In this document: positions 49,488 through 58,444 of the stretch, one piece after another
How the letters are laid out: the number at the start of each line of letters is the position of its first letter
Position numbering within the stretch: position 1 is the first letter of the stretch
Source: Streptomyces lasiicapitis
GTDB lineage: Bacteria > Actinomycetota > Actinomycetes > Streptomycetales > Streptomycetaceae
Reading direction: 5' to 3'
Assembly (NCBI RefSeq): GCF_014646335.1
Contig: NZ_BMNG01000004.1
Location: forward strand, 274,276 to 338,275
Length of the DNA: 64,000 nt
Made by a program: the position numbers and the translations under genes
Notes under the pieces: generated by a model
Databases searched by the model: none
What the model was told of the DNA's origin: nothing
The model's input: only the letters and a program-made list of their open reading frames with translations

Positions 49488-50459
49488 ATGCCCACGGACC
49501 TCGTCGCCGCACTCGACATCGGCGGCACCAAGATCGCCGGAGCCCTGGTGGACGGCCAGGGCCGGATCCTGCTGCGCGTCCAGCGGCCGACGCCCGCGCG
49601 CGAGGACGGCGACACCGTGATGCGGGCGGTCGAGGAAGTGATCGGCGAGCTGACCGCCGGGGAGCCGTGGGGCGAGGTCCGTGCGGTCGGCATCGGCAGC
49701 GCGGGTCCCGTGGACGCGTCCGCGGGCACGGTCAGCCCGGTCAACGTCCCCGGCTGGCGCGGCTACCCCCTGGTCGAGCGGGTCCGCGCCGCCGCGGGCG
49801 GACGCCCCGTCGAGCTGGTGGGCGACGGCGTGGCCATGACGGCGGCCGAGCACTGGCAGGGCGCCGCCCGCGGCCACGACAACGCGCTGTGCATGGTGGT
49901 GTCCACGGGCGTCGGCGGCGGCCTGATCCTGAACGGCGCGCTGCACCCGGGCCCCACGGGCAACGCGGGCCACATCGGTCACATCAGCGTGGACCTCGAC
50001 GGCGATCCGTGCCCGTGCGGGGCGCGCGGCTGCGTCGAGCGGATAGCGAGCGGCCCGAACATCGCCCGGCGCGCCCTGGAGGCGGGTTGGCTCCCCGGCC
50101 CCGACGGCGACACCTCCGCGGCGGCCGTGGCGCTCGCGGCGCGTGCGGGGGACCCCGTCGCCATCGCGTCGTTCGAGCGCGCGGCGCAGGCCCTCGCGGC
50201 GGGCATCGCCGCCACGGCCACGCTCGTCGAGATCGACATCGCGGTGATCGGCGGGGGCGTGGCGATGGCGGGCGACGTCCTGTTCGCCCCCCTGCGCCGA
50301 GCCCTGCGCGACTACGCCACGCTGTCCTTCGTCAGCCGCCTGACCGTGACCCCCGCCCTGATGGGCACCGACGCGGGCCTCGTCGGCGCCGCGGCGGCCG
50401 CGCTGCGGGCGTACCCGGACGCGACGGTGGGGCGGTTGCGGCCCGCGGTGAATCGCTGA
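49488..50459 (+). CDS. ROK family sugar kinase (glucokinase-like)
   Basis: A 323-residue ROK protein without an HTH, so a kinase and not a repressor. AALDIGGTKIAGALVD is the phosphate-binding motif, GNAGHIGHISVDLDGDPCPCGARGCVERIAS is the ROK signature with zinc-binding CxCGxxGCxE, and GDGVAMT the sugar-binding region. It phosphorylates a hexose, most likely glucose or N-acetyl sugar, in the cytoplasm. AGGAG lies eleven bases before the ATG. The divergent LacI-type gene and operator indicate sugar-dependent control. Confidence 0.9.
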   Translation: MPTDLVAALDIGGTKIAGALVDGQGRILLRVQRPTPAREDGDTVMRAVEEVIGELTAGEPWGEVRAVGIGSAGPVDASAGTVSPVNVPGWRGYPLVERVRAAAGGRPVELVGDGVAMTAAEHWQGAARGHDNALCMVVSTGVGGGLILNGALHPGPTGNAGHIGHISVDLDGDPCPCGARGCVERIASGPNIARRALEAGWLPGPDGDTSAAAVALAARAGDPVAIASFERAAQALAAGIAATATLVEIDIAVIGGGVAMAGDVLFAPLRRALRDYATLSFVSRLTVTPALMGTDAGLVGAAAAALRAYPDATVGRLRPAVNR

Positions 50460-50915
50460 GAGCGGTCGCGCCGGCCGTTGTTGCTACGTGGCTGTGGTGC
50501 GCCAGTACGTCACCCAGTCGTGGGCGTTGTGACCCATAACGGGACGCCGGCAGGAAAGGGCTGACCGCGGCTTCACGCCGCTGTGTACGGGCCTGCGAGT
50601 GGTCGAGGGGGGGCGCCCTTGGCGAACGGTCTCGTCAAGGGCGATGACTCCGAAGAGTTCGCCGATGCGCAGTGCTACGGGTGCCCACCTGCCGTCGGGT
50701 GGCAGGCGGTGGGCACGGCGGGCTGGTCGCGTGGTGTGGAGAACAGCCTGGCCAGGAGTGGGACGTCACTCGGATGGCTCATGCGGACAGTGCCCTGGCG
50801 GGCCGAGCGGTGCGGCGGCGTCAAGCATGGCCAGAGACCGCCGTGACGTTTCCGGCGCAGTCTTCCCCGCCTTCGATGCGTTCCGAGCCGAAGGCCGACA
50901 GACAGGGATCACGCC
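50460..50915. other. gene-poor region before the Lsr2-type gene
   Basis: No convincing gene. Open frames in both directions lack third-position G/C bias and ribosome sites, and codon use is unlike neighbours. Together with the stretch after the Lsr2-type gene it forms about 0.9 kb of DNA that is poor in genes for this genome. Confidence 0.6.
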
Positions 50916-51104
50916 ATGGCAGAAGACCAGGACCGGCAGGAGAACCAGCCGGGTATGCGCAACGCGCCCACCAGGGGCAAGGAGCAGGAATCGGGCTCGG
51001 CCCTCCGCTCGTGGGCGAAGGAACAGGGGTACAACCTCAACGATCGTGGCCGCGTCCCCGCCGACATCAAAGAGGCGTACGAGAGGGCGAGGGACAACGG
51101 TTGA
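50916..51104 (+). CDS. Lsr2 C-terminal-domain-like small protein
   Basis: A 62-residue protein. SALRSWAKEQGYNLNDRGRVPADIKEAYERAR matches the C-terminal DNA-binding domain of Lsr2 (RxWAxxxGxxVxxRGRxPxxxxxAY), with its R-G-R AT-hook-like loop, but it lacks the N-terminal beta dimerisation domain that makes Lsr2 oligomerise. It begins with a polar tail, DQDRQENQPGMRNAPTRGKEQ. AGGGA lies seven bases before the ATG. It could bind AT-rich DNA as a monomer or antagonise Lsr2. Found alone in a gene-poor region. Function inferred. Confidence 0.8.
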   Translation: MAEDQDRQENQPGMRNAPTRGKEQESGSALRSWAKEQGYNLNDRGRVPADIKEAYERARDNG

Positions 51105-51559
51105 TACGTCCCTTTGGCTGCCCCGCCCGATCGGCGTTCGGTGCGATCGGGCGGCGGCAGCCGAGAAGGGGCACGGCCCGGGGCCCCCGGCAGAAGATCC
51201 GCGAGAAGCATGCGAGTGTCGATCCGGAAGACACACGCATGGCGGGAGAGCACGCGGTGCGAATTGACGGGATCCTGCTCGCGATTGAGCAGGAATTCGC
51301 TGCCCGTCGGGAGGAAACTCGGACGCGACGAAGCGATTGGGCAGATGAACGGTGGTCTGATCGTTGAGAGGGCTGACGGCCTCCGCGGACTGCTGATGCA
51401 CACCGCCGACGTACGAAGTGTCTGACCACCTCGGCCCGTCACCCCTTCGACGTCGCGTCGCCCTGGCTGGGCCGGGCGTGCGGTGGCTGTCCCTCCCGAC
51501 GTTATGATCTTGTTTGCTGTGGGGGAAAGACCGCACATATTCCGTAATGGGGGGACATC
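51105..51559. other. gene-poor region after the Lsr2-type gene
   Basis: Two overlapping frames exist, one with IDGILLAIEQEFAARREETR and one with LIVERADGLRGLLMHT, but neither has third-position G/C bias or a clear ribosome site. It may be remnant coding sequence or regulatory DNA. TATGAT at 51503 could be a -10 box. I see no other feature. Confidence 0.6.
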
Positions 51560-52072
51560 TTGAAGATCGCATCGAAGCTGGCTGCCGTGGCCGCGTCCAG
51601 TGCCGCTCTGGTCATGGTGACGCCGTCGACCAGCCAGGCCGATACCTGGATGCTGTTCGTGAACTACAACAGCGGCCGCTGCCTGGAGATCGCGGACGGC
51701 AGCTCCGCCAATGGCGCCCGGGCGCAGCAGTGGAGCTGCAACGGTCAGGACTCGGCCCGATGGCGCATGTCGTGGGTCAACAGTGAGCGCGTGTACTTCA
51801 AGCTCGTGAACAAGGCCACGGGCAAGTGTCTGGAGATCGAGAACTCCAGCAAGTCCAACGGTGCCCGCGCCCAGCAGTGGGCCTGCAAGTCCGGGGTCCA
51901 GGGGCAGATCTGGGGCCGGGGTTCGAACGGCCGACTCGTGAACGCCGCCAGCGGCAAGGACCTGGAGATCGAGAACTCCAGCAAGGCCAATGGCGCTCGC
52001 GCCCAGCAGTGGGGTGAGTGGGGCAGCAGCGGAGGCACCACGAAGTGGGCTCGGGTCGCAGCGGGCAACTGA
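51560..52072 (+). CDS. secreted ricin-type beta-trefoil lectin
   Basis: A 170-residue exported protein: signal peptide (SKLAAVAASSAALVMVT, cleavage after SQA) and a single ricin B-type trefoil with three near-identical subdomains containing CLEIADGSSANGARAQQW, CLEIENSSKSNGARAQQW and DLEIENSSKANGARAQQW (QxW motif). It would bind galactose- or other sugar-containing polymers outside the cell, with no catalytic domain attached. Start is TTG, with GGGGGGA five bases upstream; no ATG before the signal peptide exists. Confidence 0.88.
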   Translation: MKIASKLAAVAASSAALVMVTPSTSQADTWMLFVNYNSGRCLEIADGSSANGARAQQWSCNGQDSARWRMSWVNSERVYFKLVNKATGKCLEIENSSKSNGARAQQWACKSGVQGQIWGRGSNGRLVNAASGKDLEIENSSKANGARAQQWGEWGSSGGTTKWARVAAGN

Positions 52073-52142
52073 GCTCGGTCGCCTGCCGCGGGATGCCGAC
52101 CCCCGTGCCGCCGAGCGCTCCCGGGATGCGAGGATCAGGCGG

Positions 52143-52844
52143 GTGAACAGTGATGCCGTCGTGCTCGACAATCCCGTGGCCCAGTCGCTGCTCGGGCAGC
52201 ACGCGGAGCTGGCCCGACGGCGGGGGCAGGCGGCCACGTACCTGCCGGACGTCGCGACCTTCTGCGCGGTGCCGGCCGAGCCCGACTCGGCGGACTGGGC
52301 CGATCTGGCGCGGTTGCTCGGCAGCGGCGGGTTCGCCGACATGTTCAGCAGCCCGGCGGTCCCGCCGGCGGACTGGGAGCCGGTCTTCGAGCTGGAGGGG
52401 CGGCAGATGCTGTGGCCCGCCGGCCGCCGGCCCAGTAAGCCGGACCCTGATGTCGACGTCGCCATCGTGGAGTTGGGGCCGACGGACGTGCCCGACATGC
52501 TCGACCTCGTCGCGCGGGCCGCGCCAGGGCCGTTCTGGCCCCGTACCTGTGAACTCGGCACCTATCTCGGGATCCGCGCGCAAGGGCGCCTGGTGGCGAT
52601 GGCGGGCGAGCGGCTGCGGCCGCCGGGCTGGACCGAGATAAGCGCCGTGTGCACGGCCCCCGAGGCACGGGGCCAGGGGCACGCCGCCCGTCTGGTGCTC
52701 GCGTTGGTCGAACGCATCCTGTCCCGGGGCGAGCGGCCGTTCCTGCACGTGGCCGAGGCGAACACCGGTGCCATCGCCCTCTATGAGCGGCTCGGGTTCG
52801 AGAGCCGTAAGTCGGTGACCTTCCGCGGGTTCCGTACGCCGTGA
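52143..52844 (+). CDS. GNAT family N-acetyltransferase
   Basis: A 233-residue protein whose C-terminal half is a FR47-like GNAT module: ISAVCTAPEARGQGHAARLVLALVER holds the acetyl-CoA R-G-Q-G-H-A motif, and LHVAEANTGAIALYERLGFES the final strand. The N-terminal 110 residues are helical and not conserved. GTG start with weak GGATCAGGCGG ahead. Acceptor unknown. A strong terminator follows. Confidence 0.84.
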   Translation: MNSDAVVLDNPVAQSLLGQHAELARRRGQAATYLPDVATFCAVPAEPDSADWADLARLLGSGGFADMFSSPAVPPADWEPVFELEGRQMLWPAGRRPSKPDPDVDVAIVELGPTDVPDMLDLVARAAPGPFWPRTCELGTYLGIRAQGRLVAMAGERLRPPGWTEISAVCTAPEARGQGHAARLVLALVERILSRGERPFLHVAEANTGAIALYERLGFESRKSVTFRGFRTP

Positions 52845-52853
52845 CGTGCTGTG

Positions 52854-52892
52854 TGGGCCCGGCCGAGTCCTTGGGACAGGGCCGGGCCCACT
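52854..52892. terminator. bidirectional terminator
   Basis: GTGGGCCCGGCC and GGCCGGGCCCAC make a 12-bp perfect stem with a 15-base loop, between convergent GNAT and alpha-galactosidase genes. Confidence 0.82.
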
Positions 52893-52931
52893 GGCGCAGC
52901 CGGGACGCGCACGGGCGTCGCGGCCGCGGAC

Positions 52932-54989
52932 TCAGCAGCCGAGTACCGGCTCCGCCCAGTCCGCGTGGTCCGAGTCGATCCCGTCGCCGCCGTCGGTGAC
53001 GACGAGCCGGACCACCTCGGCGCCGGTCACGTCGGCCGAGAGGGCCTGTGCGGGATCGGCGGTGGTGAGGACGCCGGTGGAGGCGGCCAGTTTGTCGTCC
53101 GCCCACACCTGGAAGGCGACCGTGCCCTTGGTGGCCTTCTCGTCGTCGACGCCGACCTGCGCGGTCAGCTTCTCGCAGGCGCCGCCCGCGTAGTACTCGA
53201 CGCTGCTGTCGGCGTGTACGCCGAGCCCCTTGGCGTACACCTTGCCGCCGATGGTGATCGGATTGCCGTCACCCGCGTCGCTCTCGCCGTTGCTGGTGTC
53301 CTTCTCGACCGGGCCCCAGCCGTTGGTGCTGGACAGCCAGGGGAGTCCGCTGAGCGCGGAGTCGCCCGCGGGCGGGGCCACCACGACCTGGGCGGTCAGG
53401 GGCAGTTCGAGCGGGACGCGGCCGCCGCCGGGGGCGCGGTGGCTCGCCTTCAGATCGAGGGTGTACGTGCCGGGCTTGGCGTCGCGCGGCGCCGTCACCT
53501 GCCATGACGTACCGAGGATCTCGCCCGTGCGGAGCGCGGACGCGCGGGTCGGGGAGGTCGCCGTCAGGCCCCAGCCGGAGGGTCCTGTGAGCGAGACGCG
53601 GACGTCACGGGCATTCGTGCTGCCCCGGTTGGCGACCTTGGTGAGGAGCTTCTCGGCCTTGCCGGCCTCCACCAGCGGCCTGCCGTCGGCGCCGAGGTCG
53701 ACGGCGGGCGGCTTGTCCTGCCACTTGTCGTCGGCCGATACGCGCACCAGGACGGTGCCGTGCGCGGGCACGGTCGCGGAGATGGTGTCCGCGACGTTGT
53801 AGCTCTCGTGCTTCCACAGGTCGCGCAGGGTGTAGCCGTCGGCGGCAGGCAGGCCCACGGCGCGCGCGGTGGTGGAGATGGTCTGCGCGCTGCCGGTCTC
53901 GTTGAACAGCGCGACGGCGCGGCTGCCGTCCTTCATCTCCTTGGCGACGACCCAGCGCCCGCCCGTGGACGAGACGACGTGGCCCTGCTTGCCCAGCGGG
54001 TCCTGGTCGACGGCGATGACTTCCTTGTTGCCGAGGATGTCGAACGTCTCGGGGCTGACCTTGCGCAGGTCGGAGCCGATGAGCAGCGGCGCGGCCATGA
54101 TCGACCACATGGAGAAGTGCGTGCGGTACTCGGTGGCGGTCATGCCGCCGTTGCCGACCTCCAGCATGTCCGGGTCGTTCCAGCGCCCGGGGCCCGCGTG
54201 CTGGGCGAGCGGCAGGTTCTGCTTCATGATCGACAACATGGAGCCCCAGTTGTCGCTGATGTCGCCAGTGGTGCGCCACAGGTGGCCGACGTCGGCGGCC
54301 CACTCCCACGGCTTGTTCTCGCCCCACTCGCAGATGCTGTAGACGATCGGGCGGCCCGTCGTCTCGGAGGCGGCCTTGAGCGCGTCGCGCATGGCGATGT
54401 AGCGCTTCTTCGCGTCCACGCCCTGGTTATTGCAGTTGTCGTACTTGAGGTAGTCGACGCCCCAGTCGGCGAACTGCTGGGCGTCGCTGTGCTCGTGGCC
54501 GAGGCCGCCCGGGAAGCCCGCCGTGTTGCAGGTCTTCGTCCCGGCACTGGTGTAGATGCCGAGCTTGAGCCCCTTGGAGTGGACGTAGTCGGCGACGGCC
54601 TTGATGCCGTTGGGGAACCGCTTGGGGTCGGGCACCAGCTTGCCGTTCGCGTCGCGCTGCGGCAGCGCCCAGCAGTCGTCGAGGTTGACGTACTCGTACC
54701 CCGCGTCCTTGAGGCCCTTCTGTACGAAGATGTCGGCGATCCCCTTGACCATGGACTCGTCGAAGTCGGCGCGGCAGTGCGTGGCGTTCCAGTTGTTGAA
54801 GCCCATGGGCGGGGTGAGGGCGAGGCCGTCGGGCAGCCGTGGGCCGTCGACCGCGCGCGCCTGGGCGGTGTCCGGGGCGTCGGTGTCCCGGGCGACGGCG
54901 GGTGCCGCGAGACCGGCCGCGCACAGCAGCGCGGCGGCGAGCGACCCGACCACTCTTCGGCGGGTTGTGGGGGTGGGAAGGTGACGCAT
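52932..54989 (-). CDS. secreted GH27 alpha-galactosidase with NPCBM domain
   Basis: A 685-residue exported enzyme. A signal peptide (RRRVVGSLAAALLCAAGLAAP) is followed by a GH27 TIM barrel (residues about 55-325) with nucleophile D184 in YLKYDNC and acid/base D243 in WRTTGDISDNW; WNDPDML is the next conserved segment. A beta-sandwich (about 340-420) and a NEW3-type stretch lead to a C-terminal NPCBM carbohydrate-binding domain (KVYAKGLGVHADSSVEYY). It removes terminal alpha-galactose from galactomannan or raffinose-type sugars. GGAGG lies eight bases before the ATG. Divergent from a sugar ABC importer. Confidence 0.92.
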   Translation of the reverse strand: MRHLPTPTTRRRVVGSLAAALLCAAGLAAPAVARDTDAPDTAQARAVDGPRLPDGLALTPPMGFNNWNATHCRADFDESMVKGIADIFVQKGLKDAGYEYVNLDDCWALPQRDANGKLVPDPKRFPNGIKAVADYVHSKGLKLGIYTSAGTKTCNTAGFPGGLGHEHSDAQQFADWGVDYLKYDNCNNQGVDAKKRYIAMRDALKAASETTGRPIVYSICEWGENKPWEWAADVGHLWRTTGDISDNWGSMLSIMKQNLPLAQHAGPGRWNDPDMLEVGNGGMTATEYRTHFSMWSIMAAPLLIGSDLRKVSPETFDILGNKEVIAVDQDPLGKQGHVVSSTGGRWVVAKEMKDGSRAVALFNETGSAQTISTTARAVGLPAADGYTLRDLWKHESYNVADTISATVPAHGTVLVRVSADDKWQDKPPAVDLGADGRPLVEAGKAEKLLTKVANRGSTNARDVRVSLTGPSGWGLTATSPTRASALRTGEILGTSWQVTAPRDAKPGTYTLDLKASHRAPGGGRVPLELPLTAQVVVAPPAGDSALSGLPWLSSTNGWGPVEKDTSNGESDAGDGNPITIGGKVYAKGLGVHADSSVEYYAGGACEKLTAQVGVDDEKATKGTVAFQVWADDKLAASTGVLTTADPAQALSADVTGAEVVRLVVTDGGDGIDSDHADWAEPVLGC

Positions 54990-55111
54990 CGTTACGTTCC
55001 TCCGTACTCGCGGAAGATGGGATGTCTTCGTGTACGTGTCACGTGTGCGCGCTTACGGTAGGGCGTGTTGAAGTCTGTTGGAAGAGGAGCGGTAACGGTT
55101 CGGGCAGCCGA

Positions 55112-55151
55112 CGTCAAAACCCTTGACGGCGTTGGCTCTTGGGGGTGAGAT
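55112..55151 (+). promoter_or_regulatory. promoter with inverted repeat upstream of the ABC importer
   Basis: CGTCAA-AACCC-TTGACG is a perfect 6-5-6 inverted repeat (55112-55128) and its right arm is a TTGACG -35 box, 17 bp before TGAGAT (55146-55151). A regulator on the repeat would overlap the promoter. No regulator gene adjoins. The divergent alpha-galactosidase may share control. Confidence 0.5.
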
Positions 55152-55199
55152 CCAAGCCACGCGTTCGGTTGTGTTTGGTTGCACCCCGAGGAGGGGGAC

Positions 55200-56534
55200 A
55201 TGGCACAGTCAGTGCTCAATGCGTTCAACGGTCCGGGAGCCCCGTACGGCGGCTCCGGACATCCGATGTCCCGGCGGAATCTCCTGCGCGGTGCGGCCGT
55301 CGGCGCCGGGGCGGTCACCCTCCCGGCACTGCTCACCGCCTGCGGCGACGGGCCCGGCGGCAACAAGAACGAAGTGACGGTGGGCTCCAACTCGTCGGAC
55401 GCCGTGCCCAAGAAGGCGTTCGCGGCCGCCTTCGACGCGTACGAGAAGGAGAGCGGCAAGACCGTCAAGGTCAACACCACAGAGCACAACGAATTCCAGC
55501 AGAACATCACGCGCTATCTCCAGGGTTCACCGGACAACGTCTTCATGTGGTTCGCCGGTTACCGCATGCAGTACTTCGCCGAGAAGGGCCTGCTGGTCGA
55601 GATCAGCGATGTCTGGAAGGACTTCAAGGGGTTCTCGCCGGCGCTGAAGGAACAGTCCACGCACGACGGCAAGCAGTACTTCGTGCCGTACTACTACTAC
55701 CCGTGGGCCGTCTTCCACCGGAAGAGCCTCTTCCAGAAGCAGGGCTATGAACAGGCCAAGAACTGGGACCAGTTCATCGCCCTCGCCAAGAAGATGCACA
55801 AGGACGGCATTCCCGTCGCCTTCTGCGACAAGGACGGCTGGCCCGCCATGGGCACCTTCGACTACATCAACCTGCGGCTCAACGGCTACGACTTCCACAA
55901 GAGTTTGATGGCGGGCGAGGAGGCGTGGACCGACCGGAAGGTGAAGAAGGTCTTCGACCTGTGGCGTGAACTCATGCCGTACTACCAAAAGGGCGCGCTC
56001 GGCCGCACCTGGGAGGAGGCCGGGCAGGGGCTGCAGCAGCGCAAGACCGGCATGGCCGTCTTCGGAATGCCGCACCCCGGCCAGCAGTTCCCGGTGAACG
56101 AGCGCGACGACATCGACTTCTTCGCGTTCCCCGAGATCGACCCGCAGTTCGGCCAGGACGCCGTGGAAGCCCCCATCGACGGATTCCTCATCGCCAAGAA
56201 GTCGCGGAACGTCGAAGCCGCCAAGGACCTGCTCACCTGGCTCGGCACCGCGAAGGCCGAGGACGTCTACCTCAAGGGCGACCCCAACAACATCGCGGTC
56301 AACGGCGGCGCCGACACCAGGAAGTACAGCCCGCTGCAGAAGAAATCCGCCGACCTTGTCTCCAAGGCCAAACACATCTCCCAGTTCCTGGACCGCGACA
56401 CCCGCCCCGACTTCGCGCAGACCGTGATGATCAAGGCGCTGCAGGACTTCATCGACAACCCGAAGGACGTCGACGGGCTCGTCAACAGCATCGAACGCCA
56501 GAAGAAGGACATCTTCTCCGCGTCCGTGAGCTGA
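55200..56534 (+). CDS. carbohydrate ABC transporter substrate-binding lipoprotein
   Basis: A 444-residue extracellular sugar-binding protein. SRRNLLRGAAVGAGAVTLPA is a twin-arginine signal and LLTACGD a lipobox with Cys at about 52, so a Tat-exported lipoprotein. The binding-protein fold follows: NEVTVGSNSSDAVPKKAFAAAFDAYEKE, FMWFAGYRMQYFAEKG, and FAFPEIDPQF. GAGGAGGGGG precedes the ATG. It delivers sugar to the two permeases encoded next. Because the alpha-galactosidase is divergent and adjacent, galacto-oligosaccharides are plausible, but not proven. Confidence 0.9.
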   Translation: MAQSVLNAFNGPGAPYGGSGHPMSRRNLLRGAAVGAGAVTLPALLTACGDGPGGNKNEVTVGSNSSDAVPKKAFAAAFDAYEKESGKTVKVNTTEHNEFQQNITRYLQGSPDNVFMWFAGYRMQYFAEKGLLVEISDVWKDFKGFSPALKEQSTHDGKQYFVPYYYYPWAVFHRKSLFQKQGYEQAKNWDQFIALAKKMHKDGIPVAFCDKDGWPAMGTFDYINLRLNGYDFHKSLMAGEEAWTDRKVKKVFDLWRELMPYYQKGALGRTWEEAGQGLQQRKTGMAVFGMPHPGQQFPVNERDDIDFFAFPEIDPQFGQDAVEAPIDGFLIAKKSRNVEAAKDLLTWLGTAKAEDVYLKGDPNNIAVNGGADTRKYSPLQKKSADLVSKAKHISQFLDRDTRPDFAQTVMIKALQDFIDNPKDVDGLVNSIERQKKDIFSASVS

Positions 56535-56577
56535 GCCGCCCGCGCGCCAGAGAACCGATTCGGGAGGAACGCACTCC

Positions 56578-57492
56578 GTGCCGCAGAAAACCGCGCGGCG
56601 CGCCGGACGACGGGCGACGCGGCGCTTCACGCGCCGGGACATCGCCGTGCTCGGCGTGCTTCTGGGCATCCCCATTCTGCTGGACATCGTCATCGTCTGG
56701 GGCCCGGCCCTGGCCTCCGTGGGACTGTCCTTCACGTCCTGGGACGGCATCGGCGACATCAAGTGGGTGGGCGGCGACAACTACGAGAACCTGGTCCAGG
56801 ACTATCCCGCGTTCTGGCCCGCGGTCCGCCACAACCTGCTGTGGATCGCCTTCCTCGGCCTGGTCGCGACGCCCTTCGGGCTCTTCCTCGCCGTCCTCAT
56901 CGACCGCGGCATCCGCTTCAGCCGCTTCTACCAGTCCGTGCTGTACATGCCGGTCGTGCTGTCCCTCGCCGTCGTCGGCTTCATGGCGCAGCTCCTGCTC
57001 GGCACCGATCAGGGCGTCGTCAACACGATCCTGAACGACCCCAACGACCCCGTGGACTGGCTCGGCGACTCCGACATCAACCTGTGGATGATGATGCTGG
57101 CCGCGAGCTGGCGGCACACCGGCTACGTCATGATCCTCTATCTGGCCGGACTGAAATCCGTCGATCCTGCCCTGAAGGAAGCGGCGGCCATCGACGGCGC
57201 CAACGAACGCCAGACGTTCTTCCGCGTCACACTGCCGACGCTGCGCCCGGTGAATGTCATCGTCGGCGTCATCACCGTGATCGAGGCGCTGCGCGCCTTC
57301 GACATCGTGTACGCGGTGAACAAGGGCCGCAACGGCCTCGAACTGCTCTCCGTGCTCATCACCGACAACATCATCGGCGAGGCGAGCCGCATCGGATTCG
57401 GCTCCGCCATCGCCGTGGTCCTGCTCAGTGTCTCGCTGGGATTCATCGTGACGTTCCTGGTCCAGGAGCTGAGAGGGGCACGCGAGAAATGA
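56578..57492 (+). CDS. carbohydrate ABC transporter permease (MalF type)
   Basis: A 304-residue permease with six predicted helices. The EAA loop is EAAAIDGANERQTFFRVTLPTLRPV, which contacts the ATPase. GTG start preceded by GGAGG. It pairs with the following permease. No ATPase gene is in the operon; such CUT1 systems in streptomycetes often share a single MsiK-type ATPase encoded elsewhere. Confidence 0.92.
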   Translation: MPQKTARRAGRRATRRFTRRDIAVLGVLLGIPILLDIVIVWGPALASVGLSFTSWDGIGDIKWVGGDNYENLVQDYPAFWPAVRHNLLWIAFLGLVATPFGLFLAVLIDRGIRFSRFYQSVLYMPVVLSLAVVGFMAQLLLGTDQGVVNTILNDPNDPVDWLGDSDINLWMMMLAASWRHTGYVMILYLAGLKSVDPALKEAAAIDGANERQTFFRVTLPTLRPVNVIVGVITVIEALRAFDIVYAVNKGRNGLELLSVLITDNIIGEASRIGFGSAIAVVLLSVSLGFIVTFLVQELRGAREK

Positions 57493-58418
57493 CCGCGGAC
57501 ATCCGTACCAGCGCCCGCCCCGGCCGATCCGCGCCGCCCGCGCGGGAGTCCGGCCCGCCCCGGCGCCCGCGCCGCGGCCGCTTCGGCGCCCACATCTTCC
57601 TGTCCGCGGTGTCCCTGGTGTTCCTCGCACCGCTGCTGCTCGCCGTCTACGCGAGCCTGCGCCCGTACGAGGAGACGGCGCAGAACGGCTACTTCTCGTT
57701 CCCGAAGAAGCTGTCGTTCGACTATTACCGCGAGGCCTACACCGAATCCGGTATGGGCAAGTACTTCACGAACACGCTGATCATCGCCGTCCCCGCGGTG
57801 GTCGTCACGCTGTTCCTCGCCGCGTTCGTCGCGTTCGCCGTCTCCCGCATCAACATCCGCGGCAGCCTGGCCCTGCTGATGTTCTTCACCGCGGGTAATC
57901 TGCTCCCGCCGCAGGTCCTGGTCACGCCCCTCTACGTGCTCTTCCTGAAGATCGACCTGCCCTGGTGGATGTCCGACTCGATGACGCTGTACGACTCGTA
58001 CTGGGCCGTCATCCTCGTCAACATCGGCTTCCAGGTCGGCTTCTGCGTCTTCGTCCTCGCCAATTTCATGCGCACCCTGCCCAAGGAGATCCTGGAGGCC
58101 GCGATCGTCGACGGCGCCGGTGTCTGGACGCAGTTCTGGCGCATCACGCTGCCCCTGTGCCGCCCGGCCATCGCAGCCCTCGCGACGCTCGAGTTCACCT
58201 GGATCTACAACGACTTCCTCTGGGCCCTGATCTTCATCTCCAACCCCGACAAACTCCCGATCACGTCATCGCTCAACAACCTGCGCGGCCAGTTCTTCAC
58301 CGACTACAACCTGCTGGCCGCGGGCTCGGTCCTGGTGGCCCTGCCGACGATCCTGGTCTTCCTGCTGCTGCAGCGGCACTTCATCGCGGGGCTGACGCTG
58401 GGGTCGAGCAAGGGCTGA
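57489..58418 (+). CDS. carbohydrate ABC transporter permease (MalG type)
   Basis: A 309-residue permease with six predicted helices. The EAA motif is EAAIVDGAGVWTQFWRITLPLCRP. Its Arg/Pro-rich N-terminal tail (TSARPGRSAPPARESGPPRRP) is not conserved. It overlaps the first permease by ATGA, so the two are made together as the membrane channel of the importer. No ATPase is encoded next to it. Confidence 0.92.
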   Translation: MTADIRTSARPGRSAPPARESGPPRRPRRGRFGAHIFLSAVSLVFLAPLLLAVYASLRPYEETAQNGYFSFPKKLSFDYYREAYTESGMGKYFTNTLIIAVPAVVVTLFLAAFVAFAVSRINIRGSLALLMFFTAGNLLPPQVLVTPLYVLFLKIDLPWWMSDSMTLYDSYWAVILVNIGFQVGFCVFVLANFMRTLPKEILEAAIVDGAGVWTQFWRITLPLCRPAIAALATLEFTWIYNDFLWALIFISNPDKLPITSSLNNLRGQFFTDYNLLAAGSVLVALPTILVFLLLQRHFIAGLTLGSSKG

Positions 58419-58444
58419 GCATGAGTCCGGATGTCGATTCCGCG

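Noticed and set aside
50583..50846. An 87-residue frame upstream of the Lsr2-type gene
   Set aside because: It has neither third-position G/C bias nor a ribosome site and resembles no family I know.
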